NCBI GenBank assembly: GCA_013054445.1 | Contig: JAAMPI010000861.1 | Location: 1-24,157 of the forward strand | Source of the DNA: Cudoniella acicularis | Taxonomy: Eukaryota; Ascomycota; Leotiomycetes; Helotiales; Helotiaceae | Length of the DNA stretch: 24,157 bases | Direction: 5' to 3' | Translations under genes and position numbers: made by a program | Shown: in pieces, positions 1 to 9,626 of the stretch | How the letters are laid out: every line of letters begins with the position of its first letter | Position numbering within the stretch: the stretch's first letter is position 1 | Notes under the pieces: generated by a model | What the model was told of the DNA's origin: nothing | What the model saw: only the letters and a program-made list of their open reading frames with translations | Databases searched by the model: none

Positions 1-444
1 TCGAGAAGAGCGGGGAAGNNANCGGTATAGGTATCAACACGATGGCGTATTCGCTCGGCAATCTGAACATATGAGATCAAGGTTCAGTGACAGGGTAGAA
101 TATCTCACATGTTGGTTGATCAACAGAATGCCAATGTCTTTCCTCTCTGTAGTAAACCTCTCAAAAGCCTCCTCGATGGCAGCGTTGTCGGTTTTGCTAT
201 CCACGACGAGGAAGTTCTTCTGCGAATCCGGTGGCTGAGTAATATGCTTCGACAATCAGTATATAGCTCAATTGTTCTGGCAGATGAGTCCAAGTCGTAC
301 CCCGATACCAGCTAATAGCAGTCCCGTCACTGAGTCCTGGAATTAATTAGCAACAGTTTGGTAAGGAAACCATCAGAGATTCACCTCATCCCCAATCACG
401 GCCAGGAACTGTCTATCCTTGTATGCGGATGCGGGAGCTGCCAT
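1..444 (-). CDS. VMA7: V-type proton ATPase subunit F (Vma7), 3' end cut off
   Basis: Subunit F of the peripheral V1 sector; it sits in the central rotor stalk of the vacuolar ATPase that acidifies vacuoles and endosomes. Exons on the minus strand are 385-444, 301-336, 109-246 and 1-62, with introns 337-384, 247-300 and 63-108 (46-54 bp, GT..AG, with CTGAT-like branch sites). Exon 1 gives a 20-residue N-terminus ending FLAVIGDE. Exon 2 gives [12 protein letters not shown]. Exon 3 carries the family hallmark [14 protein letters not shown] and ends GILLINQH. Exon 4 starts IAERIR and reaches FPALL at the window edge. About 98 of the usual 120-125 residues are visible. The start at 442-444 gives the expected N-terminal length. 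Ambiguous bases at 19, 20 and 22 hide two codons in exon 4. The exons join in frame and match a very conserved family, so identity is secure. Confidence 0.95.
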
Positions 445-694
445 ATTGACTGCTGAGGTGTTGGTGGTGTCTTGACAGCTCTGAACTGCTTTCGCGCAAT
501 CAACGAGGGGAGCTCCGGCCATCAAGCGGCATGACGCTAGCACCGATTAGCTTCAACCGGACCCCTGCAAACAGCTACCAACGTCAAATGTTACGGTTGC
601 TCCTTCGTAGGTAAACAAAGAACGACAACGTCAAAGCAGGGAGCTGCCAAATCAGCCAACGACTATGTGAAGGCGACTCCAAATTCCCCCTAAG
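445..694. promoter_or_regulatory. Divergent VMA7 / NUR1 promoter region
   Basis: This 250-bp interval separates the start codons of two divergently transcribed genes, so it must hold both 5' leaders and both core promoters. I saw no clear TATA box and cannot assign any transcription factor site. Calling it a shared promoter rests on gene layout only. Confidence 0.6.
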
Positions 695-2151
695 ATGCCG
701 CGCCTCATCCGAAGGAAGCCTCTTTTAGAGCGAATAAAAGATTACCTCAATCCGGGGGATTTCTTGCTCTGGCTATCGGAGGAGTTCGAGACTAGGGATT
801 GGGATTCCAAGCAATTCGCAAGCCCTCTGGCTTTGACCTTGCACATAGTTTTTTCGGTTGCAAGAGCGAATGTTGGAAAATCTGGAGGCGGTAGAGGAGA
901 TGATGTCTTTGGAGATGATTCATATGGGTCCGGCTGGTTGAGCTACATAGTAGGTGTCTGCCGCAAACGAGGACTGAGAAAACTGCTAACTCTGTGCCAC
1001 AGGCTACTTTCGTTGTCTACATATTGACTCTATTTTCTCTTACGAATGCCGCGTATACATTCCTCCGAAAACGGCATTACCGCTTATTTGAGAGTCCCGT
1101 CGAAACTCCCCAAAACACTCCGTCAGCTCACCGCGTGCGCGTCGATTCCTCTCCGGTTTCTTCCTCACCTATGCGATTTTTGACAAATATTCTGGGAGAC
1201 ACCAGCGCAGAATCAAGAGCACATCCTGATGCAACTCGTGATGTATGGGAAATTGCAGTCTGGGATCCGCTGCCGATTTGCCTTCGTTTATTCTGCCTTT
1301 TCAGCCCGGGTCATGTGCTAGTATACTGGCTCTTCCTGCCAACACAGTCCTCGGATCCTCGACCAAGCATAACCGTGTTTACAGCACTATTCCTACAATT
1401 ATTGCTCTCTTCACAATTGTTACTTCTTCAAACCGCATTCTCCCAGCAGGGAAAGGACTCTGCGATCATTCACAAGGAAGTAATGAGTGAATACGACATC
1501 AAATATGTACATCCAAGGTTGAATCCACTTGTTCGTGATGTTGGTACTCAATTTGAGGGGCCGACCTCCAGGCACGCCGGAAGTGGGGATGTAGAGACCT
1601 ACACCCCGACTGTTATACTCAAAAGAGGTTTTCAAACACATCCAAATCCCAACTATGCCAAACACATCGATCCCGACAATCTTCAAGGGGCATTAAATCG
1701 AGGATTCTCGCCAGCTTCGGGATATACGCCATCGGCCTATAACTCCCGTGATACAACTCCTTTTACCAACATGACACCAAAGCAGCCTATTCGTCAGCCC
1801 CAATTCCGCCAAAGCATGTCAAGTGCTATCTCAACAGGTACAAGTACGGGCGACGGGGGCAGTCTGGGCATTTACAGCCATGCGAATTCCCCTCTCAAAA
1901 AGGCCACAAGCATGTATGATATTCAAGGGAACGCCCGCGACACCCCCAAAAACTCGTTTGACATGGCTGGTCGAGAGGTCCAACAGGAGAGAGAGAGGAG
2001 CCAGAGCCCGGCAAAAAAACAAAACGAGGCATACAGGTCACTCCTCGGGGCTGATAATGAACGACGAACGAGTGCTCCTGGTGCGTTCGCGCTAAAACCG
2101 AAACCTGGACCATATAGAAGTCCTTACCAAAGGATGCCTTCTAGGTTTTAA
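695..2151 (+). CDS. NUR1: NUR1-like nuclear rim / inner nuclear membrane protein
   Basis: In budding yeast Nur1 pairs with the LEM-type protein Heh1/Src1 at the inner nuclear membrane and helps tether and silence rDNA repeats; that role is transferred by family. Exons are 695-949 and 1003-2151, with a 53-bp phase-0 intron (donor GTAGGT, acceptor CACAG), giving 467 residues. The N-terminus reads MPRLIRRKPLLERIKDYLNP, then a WLSEE segment, as in the family. A first hydrophobic helix spans the splice junction (LSYI to about NAAYTF), followed by the conserved RKRHYRLFE. Further hydrophobic segments follow WDPLPICLRLFCLF and lie around ITVFTALFLQLLL. Then come EVMSEYD and VRDVGTQF, and from about residue 275 the tail is Ser/Pro/Thr-rich and probably disordered. 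The start fits the conserved N-terminus. Identity comes from recalled family motifs, not a search. Confidence 0.86.
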
Positions 2152-3515
2152 TTGACGATTGGTTGGTCTCGGCATCATACGATGTTTTTTCCACCATCAG
2201 GACAGGAGGTTAGTATTTTAGCGGGTTGGCATATGACCTAATAATCAATTGATGCATTTCCCAATTTCCAAGTCTTGAATTTTTGTTGTCCTTTTCAAGT
2301 TTCCATCTCAAGAATGTTTGCCTGAGATGGTTGGTCGTACTTTTTGGGTGCTGGGAACAAGCATTTTCGAATTTCTTGCTCGAAAAAAGGTAATATACCC
2401 ACATTATGATAGGGATTTAGACATATTAAGTAGTCTAATAGGATCTCCCTTCAACTCAATAACTAACGTGTAATTTCTAGTCCAAAAAGCGAGGTGATTT
2501 TGCTACTATGGCATATTATTAAGTTGGAATGAGCTAGCAACCCGATACTCAGAAAATGCACAGCCGAAGTACTCTGTTCGATTTTTGCTGAGGGCTGGCC
2601 TCTCGACTCAACCAACGTTTATACTACACCATAACAGCAAAATCGCCCAAATGCGAGTGGTGAGAAAGCGTCGTGGCACAAAAGAGGTGAGTAGGAACTG
2701 CGAAATGGTGCTCAAGAGGAAGGAACGAGTTATAGTTGCAAAACCACGTTTGATATTGCGAGGGCAGGGTCATATTTGTGAGTCGCTATCCTATTGTGAT
2801 TATTCTCATTGGCTGTTCTAATTAGGTTTTCTTCCAAGGACTGGACCGAGTACTCAGTTGGGTTCTTGCAAAGCGACCTTGGTCGTAATATATTACAGGA
2901 TCAAAATGTCTCGGCCGCTATGAAAATAAAGGTTTGAAAACACGTTTCCCATTTTCTGTGTTCTCAAAGTGCAAATAGACTATTTGCTGCGATGCTTGTG
3001 AGTGGCCATCCAACTATGAGTACCCCCAGCTCGCCTTCGATTACCTCCCCGGCAAACAACGGACCGGGTATAACGGATGGTTTCCATGCCGTGTCGTTCC
3101 TCCTGATTTTGTCTACCATCACTCCTCGGTCCGGCTTTTCCTGGGCGACGGAATACAGGAAGGAAAGCTAGTCAAAATACTCACAGCAGGACAGCTACTC
3201 ACAAGAGATCGCAGTAAACAATCTGTTTTCAATTTGAGAAACATACCTAGGTACTATCTTAACTTTCGGCTCAATGAAGCAAAGTAATTTTGCCCCTGTG
3301 ATGTATTATTAATATTAGGTAGGCACGTTGAACAGCAAACCCAGTGCTCAGCAACAACCCAACCGAGCTGTTCCAATTCAGGAAGCCACGAAGGTGGGCT
3401 TTTCCAGTACTTGTTATGTAGATGGAAGTCCACCCAGCTTCAACCACCAGTCACAAATTCACCACCATTGCCGTTATTCTCACCACATCATCGTTCGAAA
3501 ACACTACAAAAGCAA
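2152..3515. other. Gene-free spacer between NUR1 and the tail-anchored protein gene
   Basis: About 1.36 kb holding the NUR1 3' flank and the upstream region of the next gene. Several open frames cross it (for example near 2585-2821 and 3328-3515), but they lack ATG starts and recognisable protein features. I saw no RNA gene or repeat of note. The right end is probably 5' leader, and an upstream non-coding exon there cannot be excluded. Confidence 0.55.
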
Positions 3516-6375
3516 ATGCTCAATAAATCACCACCCCCAGTCAGCGGTCGGCGTCAACATGGCCGCTCAGCTTCTTTCAGTGGCTTCGTATCTCGCCTCC
3601 TACCTTCCCGTCGCCCAGAACGAGGCCATGCGTTTCGTCCCGACCCGCAAGAAGATAGCCCGTATAGCGCTGCTGACCTTGTATCTGGCCTCGCTGCTCC
3701 CCGTAGTCCGCAAGATGCTCTGGGTTCCGAGGACAGTGATGGGGGTCTGGCAAGGAAAGTTAAGAGTTGGTCTCCGCACAAGCATTCTACCCATAAATCT
3801 CGGGATAATAATCATGCCAAGGAGATTTTCGATCATCGCCGTGTGGCCTCCCATGGCAGTACCTCGCATGTTGCAGCGTCTTCGCCTTCCGGAAGAACTA
3901 GTTCTTTGAGTCGACTCCTCGGACCGGTGCATCTTTTTGAGAAGAGTGGTGACAATGCTAGGATAACTGCGACACAGGACGGCGAGAAACGTGAGAAGTC
4001 TGAAATGGTAACTTTACTACATATCTCAGGGCCTCGGTCTCTCCCTCAAGAGGGCCAGACAGCAGTTGGGGCAACCGAAAATGCAGATGCTTGTGCAAAA
4101 GATGAGCAGGAGATTACTGGAACACAAAAGATGTATGCCGATAAGAAAACAAGAAGAGAGCAGAGAAGAAGTCTGCGAGAAAGCGGTGATTTTCTAGGAG
4201 TTCAGGGCGCCAATCCAAGAACTGGATACTGGGACATGAGCGATGCAACGAGCAGTAGCGGTCCGAGTCAAGTCAGCGAAGATACTAAGCGGCATCTTGA
4301 AGAGCAAGCAAGAGAATTAGACGAGAAGAGGAGAAAGTACGAAGCGGCAAAGCTCAAACATCAGACAGAGCTCCGCAGGGTCCAGATGTTGAGAGACCGG
4401 AAGAAGAGGGAGAAAGCAGAACGAAAGAAGCTAGAATCAAAGCTACAACAAAGAAGACATGGGAGGTGGAAAATCGGTGAAAACGGCTGGAGTAGTGTTG
4501 CTGAGCCAGGATTGAGTCCTATAGAGCAATCTTTAGCTGGAAGTCCTGTTAGAGGTGAGTGTACCCATCATGTGGGTGGGTTACTTGTTCTGACCCACAA
4601 AACCAGAGACTGCTCCTGATGATCGTCTATTTCCAATGCCATCTGCCGCAGATCCCAACCCATATGCACACACCAATCCTATTGAGGAGGCAGATTACTT
4701 TGGCCGCCGCATTGCCAACTCGCCTTTAGCACGAGATCAAGTAGTTTGCCTTGTCGACCCAAATTCGTCGACACACCCTAATGTATCTATTCGACGAAAG
4801 CCAGTTGGATCATCTCCAAGCTGTCCATCAAGAAATAGCTCGACAGATACAATCATAAATAATAGTGGGTTCAATACTGGTGTGGCCCTAACGGCCCAAA
4901 GCACCTCACAATCAACCCCATCACCGAAGAAGATTCTGAGGAAAGATACACCTACAACTCCGGGGGCTAAAGCGTGTAAAACTCCCGAACCAAGCACACA
5001 GCCATCCACTCCTACAAAGCAGAATCATTTTTTAGACAAAAGGAAAGCCTTGATCGAGTCAGGCAGCCCAGGCGGAAAAAAAGCTACAGCGATCTCATAC
5101 CACTCAGTTTTGACGAATCAAGTCCAGATCCACCAGCCGTCGGGCCTAAGCCGACAAGTTTCGTATCAGGGCAAGATTATCAAGTCCCTCGACGAACTGC
5201 CACCGGTGTCCTTGAAGGATCCCACAGCTGCCCGGGTACCCCTGAGGCTCCAGCCGAAAAGGAGCTATCCTCAAGTATGGGCACCGCCAACCATAATCGA
5301 TACGGAGCCCGACAGGCCAATGTCATACACCAACACATCCACCATCACCACTACTGGTTGCGAGGCAATCCAGCACCCCCTAGCCCAACTAGACGGCCAG
5401 GACGAAATTTTCGACACTTTCCCGCTGAAGCAGCCATCACTTCAGCGCAAACAGAGTCGCATACCACTACGGACGAGCTCCCATCCGAACAACAGACAGA
5501 GTGGAATGCCGAACGGCGAGTCCCCAGCTCATCAAGCAGACATCGTTATATCATCGGAACACCTCCTGACTCCGACGAAACAGCGAACCGCAAGATTATG
5601 TTGCATGACTATTCCAGGAGAGAAGGCCAAAATGAAGAACACACACATATCCACATCTATGTGCCCTCCAAGCCCAAAGAAGCAGAAGACAACAGTGCAG
5701 AACGCGGCACTAGTGGCATTTCAACAAGTGAGCACAGTCCCGAAAAATCAGCAAAGCCAAATTGGGGAATCTCCAGCTCCTCCAAGGGTCGAAAAGCAGA
5801 AGGAAGAAATTGTGAGAGATATAAACAAGGAAGCCCGAGAGGTTCTGGACGGAAAAGACGGCACAGGCTCTCCTTCCAGAATTAAGAGGAAGGAAGCTGG
5901 ACAAATTACGAATATGCATCAATTGGAGAAAGCTACAGAGGAGCAGCTAAGGAAACGGGCGGGTGGCCTAGTGATCTGGCGTGCCGAGCCGGATGCGGCG
6001 AGGACGGGCGCGGGGAAGATAGCGGAGGGGGCATCAACATCGAAGAAAGGTATGAGAGATCCGAGACAAGGCGTTTCCCCAGCCAAAACCCTTGCGAGAC
6101 CGGCACGAGTGCCCGTGTCCATTGACCACATGTTTGTCAGAGTATTGCAAACAGCGTGGTGGATCGTGGGGCCAGTGTTCGATCCGCACTCGGAGCTGAG
6201 GAATAGATGGGAGCTTCATCGTCTGACTTGGCGCGATGTCAGCGTATTTGTGGCCGCCGCGCTCTTCAGCGCAGCAATGTTTCTGATAACAGTTGTTTTT
6301 GCCAGGGTTCTGGCGACAGGCCTCCAGGTTATCCGGGCCTTCGTGGCCTTCGTCAAGCTTCTGACTGGATCTTGA
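3516..6375 (+). CDS. Unrecognised coiled-coil protein with C-terminal membrane tail
   Basis: I do not recognise this family. Exons are 3516-4554 and 4607-6375, joined by a 52-bp intron (donor GTGAGT, acceptor ACCAG) that restores frame as E-T-A-P-D-D, giving 935 residues. The start at 3516 is the first ATG in this open frame; the frame runs open further upstream without an ATG, so an extra 5' exon is possible. Residues 1-255 are Ser/Arg-rich and low in hydrophobics. Residues about 259-315 form a strongly charged coiled coil rich in E, K and R, followed by GRWKIGENGW. The long middle part is Ser/Pro/Thr-rich and probably disordered. Near the C-terminus a hydrophobic stretch around FVRVLQTAWWIVGPVF precedes a basic/aromatic linker and a long hydrophobic segment at about 890-930, so the protein is probably membrane-anchored with its bulk in the cytosol or nucleoplasm. 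Function is not assigned. Confidence 0.75.
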
Positions 6376-6555
6376 AAATGGGGTGGGTGCGTGTCTTGCA
6401 TACTCGAGATATCGATATCGTGCAGAAAGCCTGCTTGGACGATAGATGGACGGCATTGTCGATGAGATCTGGTGCCGGTTTCTGCTCCGAGCATACTTAT
6501 TGCATACTCATTGGCCCTCGATGGCGACTGGGCTTTGGAGCGGTGTATATGTATA

Positions 6556-6587
6556 CTAGGTGCTAGGTGCTAGGTACTCTGCTAGGT
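6556..6587. repeat. Short CTAGGT micro-repeat
   Basis: The hexamer CTAGGT occurs at 6556, 6563, 6570 and 6582. The first three lie in direct tandem with a 7-bp period. It sits shortly downstream of the preceding gene's stop codon. It may be simple slippage; a role is unknown. Confidence 0.6.
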
Positions 6588-6809
6588 ACCACTGTAGGGA
6601 GTTACTGGGTGCGGTGTTTTTTCTTTGTTTTGCAGGTACGAGTACTGTTAGAAGATGCTGCATGGGAAGCTCTGCGCGAGGGCGAATGCGATAGATAGCG
6701 GACTCCCGAAGAATGCAAACGCCATATGCACACTGCTCCAGCTACAGCTCGGCCTGCAGCCCAGAGACATGATGATGCGTGAGCTCTGCAGTCGCGTGCG
6801 TGTGCGTCT

Positions 6810-6819
6810 CCGGGGCCGG
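6810..6819. promoter_or_regulatory. Candidate Leu3/LeuB binding site
   Basis: The sequence CCGGGGCCGG fits CCGG-N2-CCGG, the site known for the Zn2Cys6 regulator Leu3 of yeast, and also CCG-N4-CGG. It is palindromic in its half-sites and lies 334 bp upstream of the LEU1 ATG. Leu3-type factors control leucine genes and sense alpha-isopropylmalate, so location and sequence agree. Binding is inferred; a 10-bp GC-rich match can also arise by chance. Confidence 0.55.
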
Positions 6820-6916
6820 CTTCTTTGTGCCCCCAGAGAGTGCCCAGTAACAAAGAACAGTGTATTTTCACAGTGGGCGTCTCGGGAGTGCCGGCGGGTG
6901 CTATAGCGAGGAGAAG

Positions 6917-6921
6917 CCAAT
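6917..6921 (+). promoter_or_regulatory. Candidate CCAAT box in LEU1 promoter
   Basis: A CCAAT pentamer lies 227 bp upstream of the LEU1 ATG and about 100 bp downstream of the candidate Leu3/LeuB site. The CCAAT-binding complex acts widely in fungal promoters, and with HapX at genes for iron-dependent proteins, to which LEU1 (a 4Fe-4S enzyme) belongs. A pentamer alone is weak evidence. Confidence 0.35.
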
Positions 6922-7143
6922 CAAGCAAGCCGCATTTCTCAACCTCTCTCCTCTGAGCTTCCCCTACCGCCGACATCGGCTGTTTTCTAAACTTTCGCGC
7001 ATCATAAAATCCACCCCGCACTGCCAGACAATCGCATTCATTCCATTTCACCTTTTCATCCTCAACACCTCGGTTTCTGCCTCTTGTACCTTTTGTCGAA
7101 ACGAGTTGCAGATCAATTTTCTTTTTTCCCTCGCCTTTTCAAA

Positions 7144-9626
7144 ATGCCTGCAGCCGAAGGCGGGCCCAGAACTCTCTACGATAAGGTCTTCCAAGACCAT
7201 ATCGTAGATGAGAGACTTGATGGCACAATTCTTCTCTACATCGGTATACAAACCATCCCTATTATGCGGACGCGCAGCTAAGAATTTCTAGACCGGCACT
7301 TGGTTCATGAAGTTACTTCACCGGTCCGTATTCTATCCCTCGCAACTCGATTGCCACAGAGCCGCGACTAACATCACTTAGCAAGCGTTTGAGGGTCTAA
7401 AGAATGCTGGCAGAAAAGTCCGTCGGCCAGACTGCACTCTTGCTACAACCGACCACGTATGTCCCAATGGCTTGGTTTAAGGCCTCCATACTAACAACAG
7501 TTTCAGAATGTGCCTACCACTCGCGAAAATCTTTCAAAAATATCGAATCTTTCGTTGATGAGGACGACTCGAGGCTCCAATGCATGACTCTTGAAGATAA
7601 TGTTAAGGGCTTTGGCATCACATACTTTGGCCTCGGAGATAAGCGTCAAGGGATTGTCCACATCATTGGCCCTGAGCAAGGCTTCACCCTTCCCGGCACA
7701 ACTGTTGTCTGCGGCGACAGCCATACATCCACACATGGCGCTTTCGGAGCTCTGGCTTTCGGTATCGGTACCAGTGAAGTAGAGCATGTCCTTGCTACAC
7801 AGACTTTGATCACAAAACGTAGTAAGAACATGCGGATCAAGGTTGATGGCGAGCTTGCTCCAGGTGTTAGCTCAAAGGACATTATTCTTCATGCAATTGG
7901 CCAAATTGGTACTGCTGGCGGCACTGGTGCCGTCATAGAGTACTGTGGCTCTGCTATTGAAGCACTGAGCATGGAGGCCAGGATGTCAATTTGCAATATG
8001 TCTATCGAAGGTGGTGCTCGGGCCGGTATGATCGCACCGGACGAAATCACATTCGCATACCTCAAAGGACGACCACTCGCGCCAGATTATGGATCAGACG
8101 AGTGGAATAAAGCAGTTGCGTACTGGAAGAGTCTTAAGTCGGATCCAGGTGCCAAGTATGATGTTGACGTTTTCATTGATGCCAAGGATATTGCACCTAC
8201 GGTTACGTGGGGAACAAGTCCTGAGGATGTCGTCGCTATTACTGGCAAAGTCCCAGACCCAGAGACGTTCGCTACAAAAGAGAAGAAGAAAGCAGGCCGA
8301 CGTATGCTTGAGTATATGGGTCTTACAGCAGGCACACCAATGGAGGATATTGTTCTCGACAAGATTTTCATCGGTTCTTGCACCAATGCCCGTATTGAGG
8401 ATCTTCGAGCTGCGGCAAGCGTTGTCAAGGGCAGGAAAATCGCACCAAATATCAAGCGCGCCATGGTTGTTCCTGGCTCTGGCCTTGTTAAAGACCGCGC
8501 CGAGGCAGAGGGTTTAAATAAGATCTTTACTGATGCTGGCTTCGAGTGGCGAGAGGCTGGTTGCAGTATGTGCCTCGGCATGAACCCAGACATTCTTGCC
8601 CCAAAAGAACGTTGCGCAAGCACAAGTAACCGAAACTTCGAAGGTCGACAAGGAGCAGGTGGTCGGACTCATTTAGTCTCACCGGTAACTGCAGCTGCCT
8701 GTGCTATTGCTGGCAAGCTTGCGGATGTTCGGAAAATTGCAGAAACAAACGCCACCCCTCGTCCTGCTTCGCCAAAGCCAGAAGTCAAGGCCCATATTGA
8801 TGAGAGAGTTGAAACCGATGACGATGAGCGGGAAAAGATTGGTGACCAACCAGAAGATAATGGCAGAATTCCGCACACCAACACAATTGCTTCCCACAGT
8901 TCTCAGGGTCTGCCTAAGTTCACTGTTCTCAAGGGTCTTGCTGCACCCTTGGATCGAGCAAACGTTGATACGGACGCTATTATCCCCAAGCAGTTCTTGA
9001 AAACAATTAAGCGAACAGGATTGGGCACAGCTCTCTTCTTCGCGCTCCGTTACAATACTGACGGATCTGAGAAGCCCGATTTCGTTCTCAACCAAGAGAA
9101 ATACCGCAAATCTAAGATTCTTGTTGTGACTGGTCCTAACTTCGGTTGTGGCAGCTCTCGAGAGCACGCTCCTTGGGCTCTCTTGGACTTCGGCATCACT
9201 TGCGTAATTGCACCTTCGTATGCTGATATTTTCTTCAATAATACATTCAAGAATGGTATGCTTCCTATTGCGATCACCAACAAGGCCGACCTTGAAGCCA
9301 TCGCTGAAGAGGCTCGCGCTGGAAAGGAAATTGAGGTCGACCTCCCAAATCAAACCATCAACGATGCCAATGGCAAGAAGATTTGCAGTTTCGACGTTGA
9401 GGAGTTCAGGAAACACTGTTTGGTCAACGGTCTAGATGATATTGGATTGACCATGCAAATGGAAGACAAGATCCAAGCTTTCGAGAAGAAGATGACGTCG
9501 AATACCCCTTGGTTAGATGGCCGAAGCTACTTGAAAACCGGCAAGAACGGAAAACTTGCCGTGAAGGCTGTCCCGGTCCCCAAAACAAATAGGGGCGAGG
9601 AAATTAAGGAGCCTCTTGAGTGGTAA
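7144..9626 (+). CDS. LEU1: 3-isopropylmalate dehydratase (LEU1), with apparent 1-base loss
   Basis: Converts 2-isopropylmalate to 3-isopropylmalate, the second step of leucine biosynthesis, using a 4Fe-4S cluster in the cytosol. Exons are 7144-7243, 7292-7323, 7382-7456 and 7507-9626; introns are 48, 58 and 50 bp. The N-terminal aconitase-like domain has ATTDH (His69), [13 protein letters not shown] and the cluster cysteines at about 361 (GSCTNAR), 422 and 425 (CSMCLGMN). A charged linker leads to the swivel domain with [13 protein letters not shown] and [13 protein letters not shown], so the bacterial LeuC and LeuD parts are fused as usual in fungi. Exon 4 begins in frame as NVPTT, but the conserved continuation SRKSF lies in the next frame. 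One base seems missing at about 7519-7521; with it the protein would be 775 residues, normal for the family. No alternative splice keeps both motifs. The start has a CAAAATG context. Confidence 0.95.

Larger units (their letters stand above)
6376..7143 (+). promoter_or_regulatory. LEU1 upstream region and 5' leader
   Basis: This 768-bp interval lies between the stop of the tail-anchored gene and the LEU1 start. It holds a CTAGGT micro-repeat, a CCGG-N2-CCGG element and a CCAAT box (listed separately). The last 120 bp are pyrimidine-rich, typical of an expressed fungal 5' leader, and end CAAAATG. I saw no clear TGACTCA general amino-acid-control element. Confidence 0.6.

Noticed and set aside
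5277..5885. Plus-strand 202-codon frame inside the tail-anchored gene
   Set aside because: It is an alternative frame of exon 2, whose main frame is continuous over 1.7 kb and ends in a sensible membrane tail.
6170..6190. GTTCGATCC, like a tRNA B box
   Set aside because: It lies inside a well-supported coding exon, with no tRNA fold around it.
6408..6419. 12-bp palindrome GATATCGATATC
   Set aside because: Short simple-sequence palindrome just after a stop codon, with no support for function.
8679..9416. Minus-strand 245-codon frame opposite LEU1
   Set aside because: Antisense to the conserved LEU1 swivel domain; no features of its own.
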